DNA of 51,905 bases from contig CAJWCP010000007.1 of NCBI GenBank assembly GCA_913031595.1, positions 1 through 51,905 on the forward strand, read 5' to 3'. This stretch comes from an uncultured Flavobacteriales bacterium (GTDB lineage Bacteria; Bacteroidota; Bacteroidia; Flavobacteriales; BACL11). A model generated the notes under the pieces. The model was not told where the DNA came from and did no database searches. It saw only the letters and a program-made list of their open reading frames with translations. The translations under genes were made by a program, and so were the position numbers. Shown here piece after piece: positions 10,026 through 17,992 of the stretch (its first letter is position 1; the number at the start of each line of letters is the position of its first letter).

Positions 10026-10126
10026 AAGGGTAAGTCTTGTACGACCAGCTCCCTATGAACCCCCCCAGGACCGGAAGGTAGCAAGGGTATTAGGTTGTAG
10101 CGGTGCGATATAAGTAGCTTACCCTT
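10026..10126 (+). ncRNA. ffs: Signal recognition particle RNA, small bacterial type
   Basis: About 101 nucleotides. The conserved domain IV apex CCGGAAGG with its GGAA tetraloop, and the following TAGCA symmetric-loop sequence, lie at about 10069-10085. The ends pair: AAGGGTAAG at 10026-10034 with CTTACCCTT at 10118-10126. The RNA forms the scaffold for Ffh and targets ribosomes making membrane or secreted proteins. It has its own promoter upstream. Its last base coincides with the last base of the recG stop codon on the other strand. Ends are taken from the pairing and could be off by a few bases. Confidence 0.93.
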
Positions 10127-12222
10127 TATGATATCCTACTCCACCCTATTCTTTCTCTAGCGTATGGCCTATAAGCTCTAATTATATTAATATTATCAGT
10201 ATGTTCTAAATCAGGATCTTTTTCTAACAGAACTCGTGCTTGTTCTCTAGCAAATTCAAGAATCTTATTGTCAACTAATAAATTTGCTATCTTAAAATTA
10301 AGTATTCCACTCTGCTTAGTACCCATCATATCACCAGGCCCCCTTAATTTTAAATCTTGCTCTGAAATTCTAAATCCATCATTAGTTTCTACCATGGTTT
10401 TTAATCGAATTCTTGCATCATTACTTACTTTATCTCCACTAACTAAAATACAATAAGACTGTTCTGCCCCTCTACCAACTCTTCCTCTTAATTGATGTAA
10501 CTGTGAAAGACCAAATCGCTCTGCACTTTCTATAATCATAACAGATGCATTTGGAACATCTACTCCAACCTCAATTACAGTAGTAGCAACCATAATATTT
10601 GTGATACCTGATAAAAAACGTTCCATCTCATATTCTTTATCTTCAGCTTTCATCCTCCCATGTACCACACTAACTTGAAAGTCTGGCAGAGGAAATTCTC
10701 TTACAATTGAATTATAACCTTCTATCAGATTTTTATAATCTAATTTCTCACTCTCTTCAATTAAAGGAAAAACAATATAAATCTGCCTTTCTAATTTAAT
10801 CTGTTTCTTCATAAAATCAATAATACTCAAACGAGAACTATTTGACTTCCACATAGTCTTAACTGGCTTTCTACCTGGAGGAAGTTCATCAATTATAGAA
10901 ACATCAAGATCTCCATAAAGTGTCATAGATAACGTTCGTGGAATCGGCGTAGCTGTCATAACAAGCACATGAGGGGGATATTTATTCTTTTTCCAAAGCC
11001 TTGCTCGTTGAGCTACTCCAAACCTATGTTGCTCATCAATAATAGCAACTGCAAGATTTTTAAACAATACCTGTTTCTCCAATAACGCATGTGTTCCTAT
11101 AAGAATATCTATCTTACCTTGCTCTAAATCTTTTAATAATACTTTACGATCTTTTGTCTTTGTAGATCCAGTCAGGATTCTAATATTAATTTCTTGATTT
11201 TTTAAATATCCTGAAATAGTAACAAAATGCTGTTGTGCTAATATTTCTGTAGGAGCCATCAGACAAGCTTGATACTTATTATCAATAGCCATTAGCATGG
11301 TAAGTAAGGCTACCAACGTCTTTCCACTTCCAACATCTCCTTGTAATAAACGATTCATCTGAAATCTTTTCTTCACATCATTACGGATCTCTTTAAGTAC
11401 TTTCTTTTGCGAATTAGTTAATGTAAACGGTAAATGTTTATGATAAAAATTATTAAAACAATCGCCTATTTTATCTAAAGTATAGCCTTTATTTCTTGAG
11501 TTTCTTGTAAGCTGCGTTTTTAATAAATGTAATTGTAAAAAAAAGAATTCTTCAAACTTTAAACGTTTCTGTGCTCTAACTAATCTTCGTGCACTACTTG
11601 GACAATGAATATCAAAAAGAGACTCTTCTCTACTAGGAAGGTTTAACCTTTTAATTATTTCTAAAGATAGTGTTTCTTCAAGATGATGTTTTAATAAAGG
11701 TAATAGGCAGTGGATAAGCTTAGAAATCACTCTGCTTGACAAACCTTTAGAATTAAGTTTTTCTGTTGAAGGGTAAACAGCTTGAAGTTTATTAATATCT
11801 TCATGATTATCTTCAATAAGATCCATCTCAGGATGTGCAATATTTAGCTTTCCATTATAAAAAGAAGGTTTCCCAAATACAAGATACTCTGTATTTAATT
11901 TAATTGCTGATTTTATCCATCTTATTCCTTTAAACCAAACCAACTCCGTCATACCTGTGTCATCCTTAAGATAAGCAATTAGTCTTTTTTTTCTTTTCAG
12001 CCCTTTCTCTTCAAATCTCACAATAAAACCTTTAACCTGAATATAAGGTAAATCCTTAGTCAATTCAGATATATTATATATTTTACTCTTATCAATATAT
12101 CTAAACGGATAATGAGAAAGAAGATCACCATATGTAAAAATCTTTAATTCCTTCTTTAATAAATCAGCTCTAGATGGGCCAACCCCCTTTAAATATTCAA
12201 TAGGAGTAGATAGAATATGCAT
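10126..12222 (-). CDS. recG: ATP-dependent DNA helicase RecG
   Basis: 698 residues, the family's usual size. RecG drives branch migration and regression of stalled replication forks. The N-terminal wedge (OB-fold) domain covers about 60-160, including PYIQVKGFIVRF. The helicase domains follow: Walker A LQGDVGSGKTLVAL near residue 290, the DEQH box in IIDEQHRFGVAQR, VMTATPIPRTL, and the C-terminal GRVGRGAEQSYCIL with the QDLKLRGPGDMMGTKQSG segment characteristic of RecG. It stands alone between the SRP RNA (tail to tail) and the DUF2490 gene. The minus strand just before the ATG reads TAAATTTACCGC, a loose resemblance to a -7 box. Confidence 0.97.
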   Translation of the reverse strand: MHILSTPIEYLKGVGPSRADLLKKELKIFTYGDLLSHYPFRYIDKSKIYNISELTKDLPYIQVKGFIVRFEEKGLKRKKRLIAYLKDDTGMTELVWFKGIRWIKSAIKLNTEYLVFGKPSFYNGKLNIAHPEMDLIEDNHEDINKLQAVYPSTEKLNSKGLSSRVISKLIHCLLPLLKHHLEETLSLEIIKRLNLPSREESLFDIHCPSSARRLVRAQKRLKFEEFFFLQLHLLKTQLTRNSRNKGYTLDKIGDCFNNFYHKHLPFTLTNSQKKVLKEIRNDVKKRFQMNRLLQGDVGSGKTLVALLTMLMAIDNKYQACLMAPTEILAQQHFVTISGYLKNQEINIRILTGSTKTKDRKVLLKDLEQGKIDILIGTHALLEKQVLFKNLAVAIIDEQHRFGVAQRARLWKKNKYPPHVLVMTATPIPRTLSMTLYGDLDVSIIDELPPGRKPVKTMWKSNSSRLSIIDFMKKQIKLERQIYIVFPLIEESEKLDYKNLIEGYNSIVREFPLPDFQVSVVHGRMKAEDKEYEMERFLSGITNIMVATTVIEVGVDVPNASVMIIESAERFGLSQLHQLRGRVGRGAEQSYCILVSGDKVSNDARIRLKTMVETNDGFRISEQDLKLRGPGDMMGTKQSGILNFKIANLLVDNKILEFAREQARVLLEKDPDLEHTDNINIIRAYRPYARERIGWSRIS

Positions 12223-12279
12223 GCGGTAAATTTATAAAAAGTAACCTTAGCTAAAAACACTTAACATATATTCTTATAA

Positions 12280-12918
12280 TTAAATGTCATAAGATAATTT
12301 TGCCAATAAAATAAATAAAGTATAAGGATCTTCAACTTGAAGCTCCTTCTGAATCCGGCAAGAAAAATTAAAGTCTGTATTTTTAAAAATAGGATATGAT
12401 ACGCCAAGAGTATATCTTATCTTATTTATCATTTGTAAATCACGTAAAAAATATTCAAAAGCAAATTCAGGCTCTAGCTTTGTCTTTCTTATATTATAAT
12501 TTAAGAGTAATTGTTGTCTAAATGTATTTGTAAATGCGTTGTAATTCCCCTGTCTTTGAAACCTCTTTCTCGAAGCAAACCAGAATCTATTTATCTTTTT
12601 TTTTACAACTAAATCAGAATAATATCTAAATACATGATCTCTTTCTAGTTGCTGATTCCATTCATGAATATCTCGCAGACCTATTAATAATGATATCCTC
12701 TTATTATATTTATATTTAATCTTTAAATCTGTATAAATCTTTGAAAGCAATGAGCTGTTCTCTCTAAAACGAATTCCTTGTTTTAAATATAAATTAACTT
12801 TTTTTGAGGCTTTATAATTTAATGAAACTGAAGACCAAACTTGCAAATCACTCTCTTGTGAGAAAACAGAAAAAGAAAAAAGATATAAAACTAATATACT
12901 ATTCCGTATCTTCCTCAT
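12280..12918 (-). CDS. DUF2490-family predicted outer membrane protein
   Basis: About 212 residues from the ATG at 12918. A longer version from a TTG at 12960 would bury the signal peptide MRKIRNSILVLYLFSFSVFS. The mature part is made of alternating strands rich in aromatic and charged residues (e.g. VWSSVSLNYKASKKVNLYLK and RFWFASRKRFQRQGNYNA), consistent with a small beta-barrel and with the DUF2490 family. It lacks a lipobox and a T9SS domain. Its start overlaps the end of the DUF4956 gene by about 20 bases, so it is the last gene of the DUF4956/VTC/CotH cluster. Function unknown. Confidence 0.75.
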   Translation of the reverse strand: MRKIRNSILVLYLFSFSVFSQESDLQVWSSVSLNYKASKKVNLYLKQGIRFRENSSLLSKIYTDLKIKYKYNKRISLLIGLRDIHEWNQQLERDHVFRYYSDLVVKKKINRFWFASRKRFQRQGNYNAFTNTFRQQLLLNYNIRKTKLEPEFAFEYFLRDLQMINKIRYTLGVSYPIFKNTDFNFSCRIQKELQVEDPYTLFILLAKLSYDI

Positions 12919-13540
12919 AATAGAAAATTCGCAAATTAGCAGTGTCTCGAAGAAAATCAATTCTCCTTACCTCTACACGAATAACATTAATACCTGTTCT
13001 TTTCTTAAGGTCAGCAAGCAATTCTTCTCTTCTATCAGGCATTATTAATTCAATCTTCTCATAGGTAATATTTTTTCTACTTTCATGTCTTAATAACCAT
13101 AGCCTTTCCATTCCATAAGTAATAAACACAATCATGAAATTTGCAAAAACAAGTTCTGCATGACTAATCTTCTTATTTGAAAGAGCATTTACAACAGAAA
13201 TACCAATAACCAAGAAAAGATATGTCATCTCCTTAATAGGTATAGGATCTGTACGATATCGTATAATACCAAAGATTGCAAAAAGTCCTAAAGCAAATCC
13301 TAATTGAAGTTTAACACTATCAAGTAGTACACAAAGAAGAAAAACAGTTAGACTAATAAGAAAATAAGTAAATAAATAATCTTTATTCTTAGTAGCCGGA
13401 TAATAGATATATCTGATTATAATCGTAATAACCAGTAAATTAAAAAACGTCTTAACTATTAACTCCCAAAAATCTTCTGAGTCAAAAACAGGAATTCCTA
13501 AGAATTCCATACCATCAAGTAAAATAAGTAATAAGTCCAT
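12899..13540 (-). CDS. DUF4956 membrane protein
   Basis: 213 residues. Four or five membrane helices occupy about 25-46, 53-93, 103-120 and 126-149, and a soluble C-terminal domain of about 60 residues follows (DRREELLADLKKRTGI, then RVEVRRIDFLRDT). It matches DUF4956, a family of unknown function that is often encoded beside VTC-type polyphosphate polymerase and CotH proteins. Its ATG overlaps the stop of the VTC gene in TAATG, a sign of translational coupling. Yeast Vtc proteins join a catalytic tunnel to membrane helices in one chain, so this protein may supply the membrane part for the soluble VTC protein. That is inference. Confidence 0.83.
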   Translation of the reverse strand: MDLLLILLDGMEFLGIPVFDSEDFWELIVKTFFNLLVITIIIRYIYYPATKNKDYLFTYFLISLTVFLLCVLLDSVKLQLGFALGLFAIFGIIRYRTDPIPIKEMTYLFLVIGISVVNALSNKKISHAELVFANFMIVFITYGMERLWLLRHESRKNITYEKIELIMPDRREELLADLKKRTGINVIRVEVRRIDFLRDTANLRIFYYEEDTE

Positions 13541-14289
13541 TATGCTTTTTTTAATTTATTAATAAATAATAATTTCTCTTTAAATCTATTCTTCTTTATC
13601 CCTTTATTAAGATATAAAGTAGACATACAGTATTTGCTTAATCGAATTGGCAAGATACTCATTTCTTTTGCAATTCTAATAAAATCTGAGGACCTACTCA
13701 TTCTTTCTTGTTTTACTTCTGCAATTACAATCTCCTTAAAATCTCCAGATTCCTTTTTATTTTTAAATGTTAAATCAATATCAATGGTTAAACGCTCCTT
13801 ATGAACTCTATGTACTAAAGTAAGACGACTAAAATTAATCCATTGTTTTGCCTCCACATCAATATCTTCACCTATTATCTTATAAATATAATTCTTATGT
13901 TCAGTAGTTAATTCTTCTGAGATGGAATCAACCTTCATCCTTTTCTTAATTGTTTTCTTTTTATTATTCTTTAATTTAATTTCTAAAAAAGATATTCCAC
14001 TACCAACATATTCTCTAAATCTAATCTTATTTCGGTTAACTCGCTGATTATGATGATCAAGATAAAATTTTAAATCATTCGTATCATAATATAAAGACTT
14101 ATATTGATGTAATGTTTCACCATCGATATGTAACATACGATAGAAAGGATTAATTCTCTTTAGAAGTATTGGAAGTTTATTGGCTGAAAAGGCAAATTTA
14201 GTATCAGTTCTACTCATCAATTTTACGCCATCCATTTCAGATAAAGAAATAGGTGAAAAATCAGATATTATTTCAGGAAAATTATTCAT
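13540..14289 (-). CDS. VTC-type polyphosphate polymerase domain protein
   Basis: 249 residues, entirely a VTC/CYTH-like tunnel-fold domain with no SPX domain and no membrane segment. Conserved basic and acidic positions are visible: SRTDTKFAF near residue 26, YYDTNDLKFYLDHHNQR, NRNKIRFREY, FLEIKLKNNKKKTIKKR, RLTIDIDL and IAEVKQER. In yeast Vtc4 this fold makes polyphosphate from ATP. Bacterial homologues are annotated as polyphosphate polymerase domain proteins, but their product is largely untested. It is coupled to the DUF4956 membrane protein downstream (TAATG) and begins directly after the small lipoprotein gene. It would act in the cytoplasm at the membrane. Confidence 0.87.
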   Translation of the reverse strand: MNNFPEIISDFSPISLSEMDGVKLMSRTDTKFAFSANKLPILLKRINPFYRMLHIDGETLHQYKSLYYDTNDLKFYLDHHNQRVNRNKIRFREYVGSGISFLEIKLKNNKKKTIKKRMKVDSISEELTTEHKNYIYKIIGEDIDVEAKQWINFSRLTLVHRVHKERLTIDIDLTFKNKKESGDFKEIVIAEVKQERMSRSSDFIRIAKEMSILPIRLSKYCMSTLYLNKGIKKNRFKEKLLFINKLKKA

Positions 14290-14706
14290 TTATTGATTTC
14301 TTTCTATAACAAAATCATCAACACTTCTAATAGTATTATTTGACTCTATAGTTACTTGCTTAAAAACAGGATAGTCGTAATTAATCATATCAACATCTGT
14401 ACTGTCAGCATAGGTGTAAATAATATAATCACCTTTTCTTAAATACTCAAATCTATATCTACCATTATAATCAGTCTCAAACTTGTCATCATAAATATCT
14501 TGAGGATCATTAGAATAAATTATAAATACATCTTTTCCTGAATCTAACTGATAGTATGAAGTATCTAAAAGTCCTGTATTAGGATTCTGAAAAGTGAAGA
14601 TCTTATAAACCTGTCCTTCTATTACTGAAGTACCTCCTTCACCAGGACCTTTCTCACAAGAAAAGAATCCTATTAATATCATAAAGATTAATAACCCCTT
14701 TTTCAT
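14290..14706 (-). CDS. Small lipoprotein with carboxypeptidase-regulatory-like fold
   Basis: 138 residues. The signal peptide MKKGLLIFMILIGFFSC ends in a lipobox-like GFFSC (Cys17), so lipid anchoring is predicted. The mature domain (VIEGQVYKIF, TDYNGRYRFEYLRKGDYIIY) resembles the beta-sandwich called carboxypeptidase regulatory-like, or a SpaA/Cna-B relative, used in surface proteins as a spacer or binding module. It lies 2 bases after the first CotH gene and abuts the VTC gene. Its role is unknown; the position suggests a partner at the outer or inner membrane for the CotH-VTC cluster. Confidence 0.75.
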   Translation of the reverse strand: MKKGLLIFMILIGFFSCEKGPGEGGTSVIEGQVYKIFTFQNPNTGLLDTSYYQLDSGKDVFIIYSNDPQDIYDDKFETDYNGRYRFEYLRKGDYIIYTYADSTDVDMINYDYPVFKQVTIESNNTIRSVDDFVIERNQ

Positions 14707-14708
14707 AA

Positions 14709-16913
14709 TTACTGTTTTATAATTTTAACTGTTTGATTATCTATTTTAACAAAATACACACCATCTTCCCAGTCACTTATATCAATGGTATTCACATTAT
14801 TCTTTTCATAAATCTTCTGCCCCATCATATTAAATACAGTTATCATATCATGAGCGCCTAAGATATATATTCGATTATTTGAAGGGTTAGGATAAATACG
14901 AATATCTGAATTAACATCAGAATTATTTATCACTGTAGCAGTTTGATTACTACCATCATAAGTATGTCCTTGATAACGCATTATCCCTGTACCATTAGGA
15001 ACTCTCGCATAACCTTTATCTATCTGCATATTAACAAAATGAACAGCATCAATAGTTACACCAGTAGGATCACTAAGATACACCTCTTCTTGATCAGCAG
15101 ATAAACGATAAGTAGTATGTAAACCTGCCTGAGAACTACCAGCAGTATCACACCAAATAATTAAATAATCGTTAGCTCCTATAGTAACATTAGGAAAACT
15201 CCATTTTGTTAAATCATTCTCACTATCTGATAAATAATAACCATTCAAATTAAGATCGAAATTATTACCATTATAAAGCTCAACCCAATCATCATATTCT
15301 CCATCCTGATCTGATATGGCAGACAAGTTGGAAGCCATAATCTCATTAATCACCAAACCACTTACAACTGCTAATTGATGAAATTCTTTTTCTGCTCTTT
15401 GAGGGGAAAAAATTCCTGCATCAATATTTTCTGCATAAAAATAATATTGAATATCACGTGCATCAACATCTATTGTTGCACCAAACACCCCATCTCCTGC
15501 ATTCCCATCGCCATGATTACCATCATCAAACATTTGCAATTTCTCAAATTTATCAGCAAACTTAAATCGATAACCAATATATGCATAATTAGTGTTACTA
15601 ATCTCAGCAGTAATATTCACTGTTGTATGTGGCAACACACTAGTAGGATTAGAAGAAATATTAGTAATAGTTGGAGGAGTAGAAGAAAACTCAGGCAAAT
15701 TCTGCAAAAAAGATGTTCGAGTACTCATCAATTCTTCGATACCTATAATATTTCCAACAGAATTATTTATGTTAGATGTAAAATCAGAATAAGAAAAAAA
15801 TGTATTTGGATCAGACATTATATAATTATTAATTATTCCTTGTAAATCTAATGCTCTAGTAGTATAATAATTATTTAAAAATAATTCATCTAAGATTGTA
15901 CGCATATGTGCCACATACATTTTCTTATATCTGTCATTAGAAAAGATCTGAGTAGTTAGTATATTTAGCGGATCAGCAGCATTATGAAATATATCTAATT
16001 CTTGCAAATCACTATTAGAAATAGGTGTAGGCAAACCATTAGTAAATACTCCAAATGCCATATTCATATCCCATAAGACAGGTGAAAATCTACCATTATT
16101 ATCTTGAAATAAATAAAAGTTATGAGGAATAGTATTAATGGGTCCGTCTAAACATACTGTTACGTTTTCAAAAGCCATCATCCATAAAGCTCTATCAATA
16201 TCCATTACATCCTCAATGTTAGTAAAGTAATTATTTAATGTATCCAAAAAGTTGCCTAATTTTGTCCAATCATTAGAAGATTGCATCTCATATGCTCTCT
16301 TATAACAATTTGTATCTGCATAATATTGTAATACACCTAACTGTCCAAAGCATCCTGGCACTGTTACGCCAGTATTCTCTACCTTAAATAAAGGTCCTTT
16401 TCTTTCATAAAACTGCTCATTAGTAAAATCATCATCAATAGATTGTACGCAAGTATATAATCCAAGCAAAGTGCCATTCACAAATACATTAGCATAAGTT
16501 GCTTTTGGTGCTGGCATATATTCTCTAGCCATCTCATACGCTAAAACCTCACGAATAAAAGCAGGGTCTCTAAAACCATTCGATAATTTAAGGACATTAT
16601 AACCATCTATAGATTGTCCATTATTTACATAATCTAACTTTATATTCATTGGATTCTTAACATTATTCACATTATAAGAACTATTCCCTTTATACTTAAT
16701 GCCAACATTCTGATCTGCTATTCCGTCAATTAAAATAGAGTCTGCTATTAATCGCTCTCCTAAATTATTTGCATAATATAAGTCTAATGAATCATCCCAA
16801 TTAGACTGACTGAAAAATATTTCTATTTGACGAACTCCAAGATCAAAAACATCTTGAGAAAAAGACATTACACTTAAAAACAAAAAATATATAACTAAAA
16901 TAATTCTTCTCAT
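14709..16913 (-). CDS. CotH kinase family protein with lamin-tail and T9SS sorting domains (paralogue A)
   Basis: About 734 residues from the ATG at 16913, which begins the signal peptide MRRIILVIYFLFLSVMSFSQ. A longer in-frame ATG at 16970 lies inside the upstream gene. A CotH domain spans about 25-400, with GIKYKGNSSYN, NPMNIKLDY, LKLSNGFRDPAFIREVLAYE, HNFYLFQDN and LWDMNMAFG (Asp282). CotH proteins are atypical secreted kinases that phosphorylate proteins. A loop-rich segment with FDDGNHGDGNAGDG follows, which may bind calcium. Then come a lamin-tail domain (LVINEIMASN, DDWVELYN) and a C-terminal T9SS type A domain (IYPNPSNNRIYI, DGVYFVKI). It should be exported to the surface. It is closely related to the gene at 17993-20233. 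Confidence 0.87.
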   Translation of the reverse strand: MRRIILVIYFLFLSVMSFSQDVFDLGVRQIEIFFSQSNWDDSLDLYYANNLGERLIADSILIDGIADQNVGIKYKGNSSYNVNNVKNPMNIKLDYVNNGQSIDGYNVLKLSNGFRDPAFIREVLAYEMAREYMPAPKATYANVFVNGTLLGLYTCVQSIDDDFTNEQFYERKGPLFKVENTGVTVPGCFGQLGVLQYYADTNCYKRAYEMQSSNDWTKLGNFLDTLNNYFTNIEDVMDIDRALWMMAFENVTVCLDGPINTIPHNFYLFQDNNGRFSPVLWDMNMAFGVFTNGLPTPISNSDLQELDIFHNAADPLNILTTQIFSNDRYKKMYVAHMRTILDELFLNNYYTTRALDLQGIINNYIMSDPNTFFSYSDFTSNINNSVGNIIGIEELMSTRTSFLQNLPEFSSTPPTITNISSNPTSVLPHTTVNITAEISNTNYAYIGYRFKFADKFEKLQMFDDGNHGDGNAGDGVFGATIDVDARDIQYYFYAENIDAGIFSPQRAEKEFHQLAVVSGLVINEIMASNLSAISDQDGEYDDWVELYNGNNFDLNLNGYYLSDSENDLTKWSFPNVTIGANDYLIIWCDTAGSSQAGLHTTYRLSADQEEVYLSDPTGVTIDAVHFVNMQIDKGYARVPNGTGIMRYQGHTYDGSNQTATVINNSDVNSDIRIYPNPSNNRIYILGAHDMITVFNMMGQKIYEKNNVNTIDISDWEDGVYFVKIDNQTVKIIKQ

Positions 16914-16918
16914 AATAT

Positions 16919-17989
16919 TTAATCTAATCCTATTATCATTTTTGAAATTCCTGTAGTCGTTGCAACCCATATATTATCATCTAAATCAACAGCTATACCT
17001 TTTATATTTGGACCAGCTAAACCATCAGAAACATCATAATCTACCCATTCCAATCCATTCCAACAAGCCACACCTCCTTCTGCTAAATAACCGACATAAA
17101 TAGCTGCCCATATCCTATCCCAATTATCGATTGCTATCTCAACAACTGGATTTAAAGTGTCTGGAGGAGGCATTAAATACATTCTTGTATAATGCGTGAA
17201 AGCTGTATTATCAATGTTTAATACAGAAATTCCACCACCAGTACCTATCCACTTATTACCTTGACTATCAATTATTAAATCTGTAACATTCTGTGATATT
17301 AAACCATTTGCAGTGTCATACACATCAAATATATTATTAGAAGCATCATGATTTGTAACTCCTCCTAAAGGATGAGCAAACCAATGAGAATTAAAAGTAT
17401 GTGCTACCGAAGTAACTCCACTCCAATGTAAATCTGGAGAACTAATAGAACCCCACTCTCCATCATAATAAGAAACACCTGTTGCTGTACCTATCCAAAC
17501 ATGATCAGCAATAAGAGACTTGTCTATAGCTTTAATTTGATTAGAATTAAGACCATTAGACGAGTTATATATATTCCAATTAGTTCCATCAAACTTACTA
17601 GCTCCAAAATCTGTTCCTACCCATATATCACCGTTATCCATTGCACTAATAACCTTAATGTTATCATTAACTAATCCAATAGTATTACTAGTATTATAAG
17701 TTGTCCAAGTAGTACCATCAAACTTTTGCACTCCACTAGATGTTCCAATCCAAATATTATTATTAATATCAACAGTTATACATTCCACAAAATTATCAAG
17801 AAGACCATCTGAAGTAGTATAGTTCACAATAGCAGAAACAACCCCTGGATTGTTTGCATAAATACAAGACCCATCATTAGACATTGCTAATGGATCAAAA
17901 TTAGTTGCGCTAGGATCTGTACACCCCTCTTTTTTGCTACACGCATTCAACAAAACAAACAAACATATAATAAAACTGATTCTTTGCAT
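16919..17989 (-). CDS. Propeller lipoprotein (two-component-regulator propeller repeats)
   Basis: 356 residues. The signal peptide ends in a lipobox LLNAC (Cys17). A short cysteine-bearing segment follows (CTDPSATNFDP, then NDGSCIY), a motif seen repeatedly in secreted Flavobacteriia proteins. The rest is a chain of about seven propeller blades with repeated N/D-I-W-I/V-G/A-T patterns, such as NNIWIGTSSGVQKFDG, GDIWVGTDFGASKFDG and NKWIGTGGGISVL. Such blades usually sit in the sensor part of hybrid kinases, but no kinase or membrane segment follows here, so it is a free lipoprotein. It lies between the two CotH genes, 5 and 3 bases from them, and probably binds a partner or glycan on the surface. 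Confidence 0.83.
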   Translation of the reverse strand: MQRISFIICLFVLLNACSKKEGCTDPSATNFDPLAMSNDGSCIYANNPGVVSAIVNYTTSDGLLDNFVECITVDINNNIWIGTSSGVQKFDGTTWTTYNTSNTIGLVNDNIKVISAMDNGDIWVGTDFGASKFDGTNWNIYNSSNGLNSNQIKAIDKSLIADHVWIGTATGVSYYDGEWGSISSPDLHWSGVTSVAHTFNSHWFAHPLGGVTNHDASNNIFDVYDTANGLISQNVTDLIIDSQGNKWIGTGGGISVLNIDNTAFTHYTRMYLMPPPDTLNPVVEIAIDNWDRIWAAIYVGYLAEGGVACWNGLEWVDYDVSDGLAGPNIKGIAVDLDDNIWVATTTGISKMIIGLD

Positions 17990-17992
17990 ATA

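Noticed and set aside
15375-15845. Plus-strand open frame of 156 residues opposite the first CotH gene
   Set aside because: It lies wholly antisense to a gene with clear domains, and its translation is rich in Ile, Cys and Ser with no recognisable motif. It is a by-product of the minus-strand codon use.
16919-17989. Hybrid two-component sensor kinase, suggested by propeller repeats
   Set aside because: No membrane helix, kinase, receiver or DNA-binding domain follows the propeller. The protein ends after the blades and has a lipobox.
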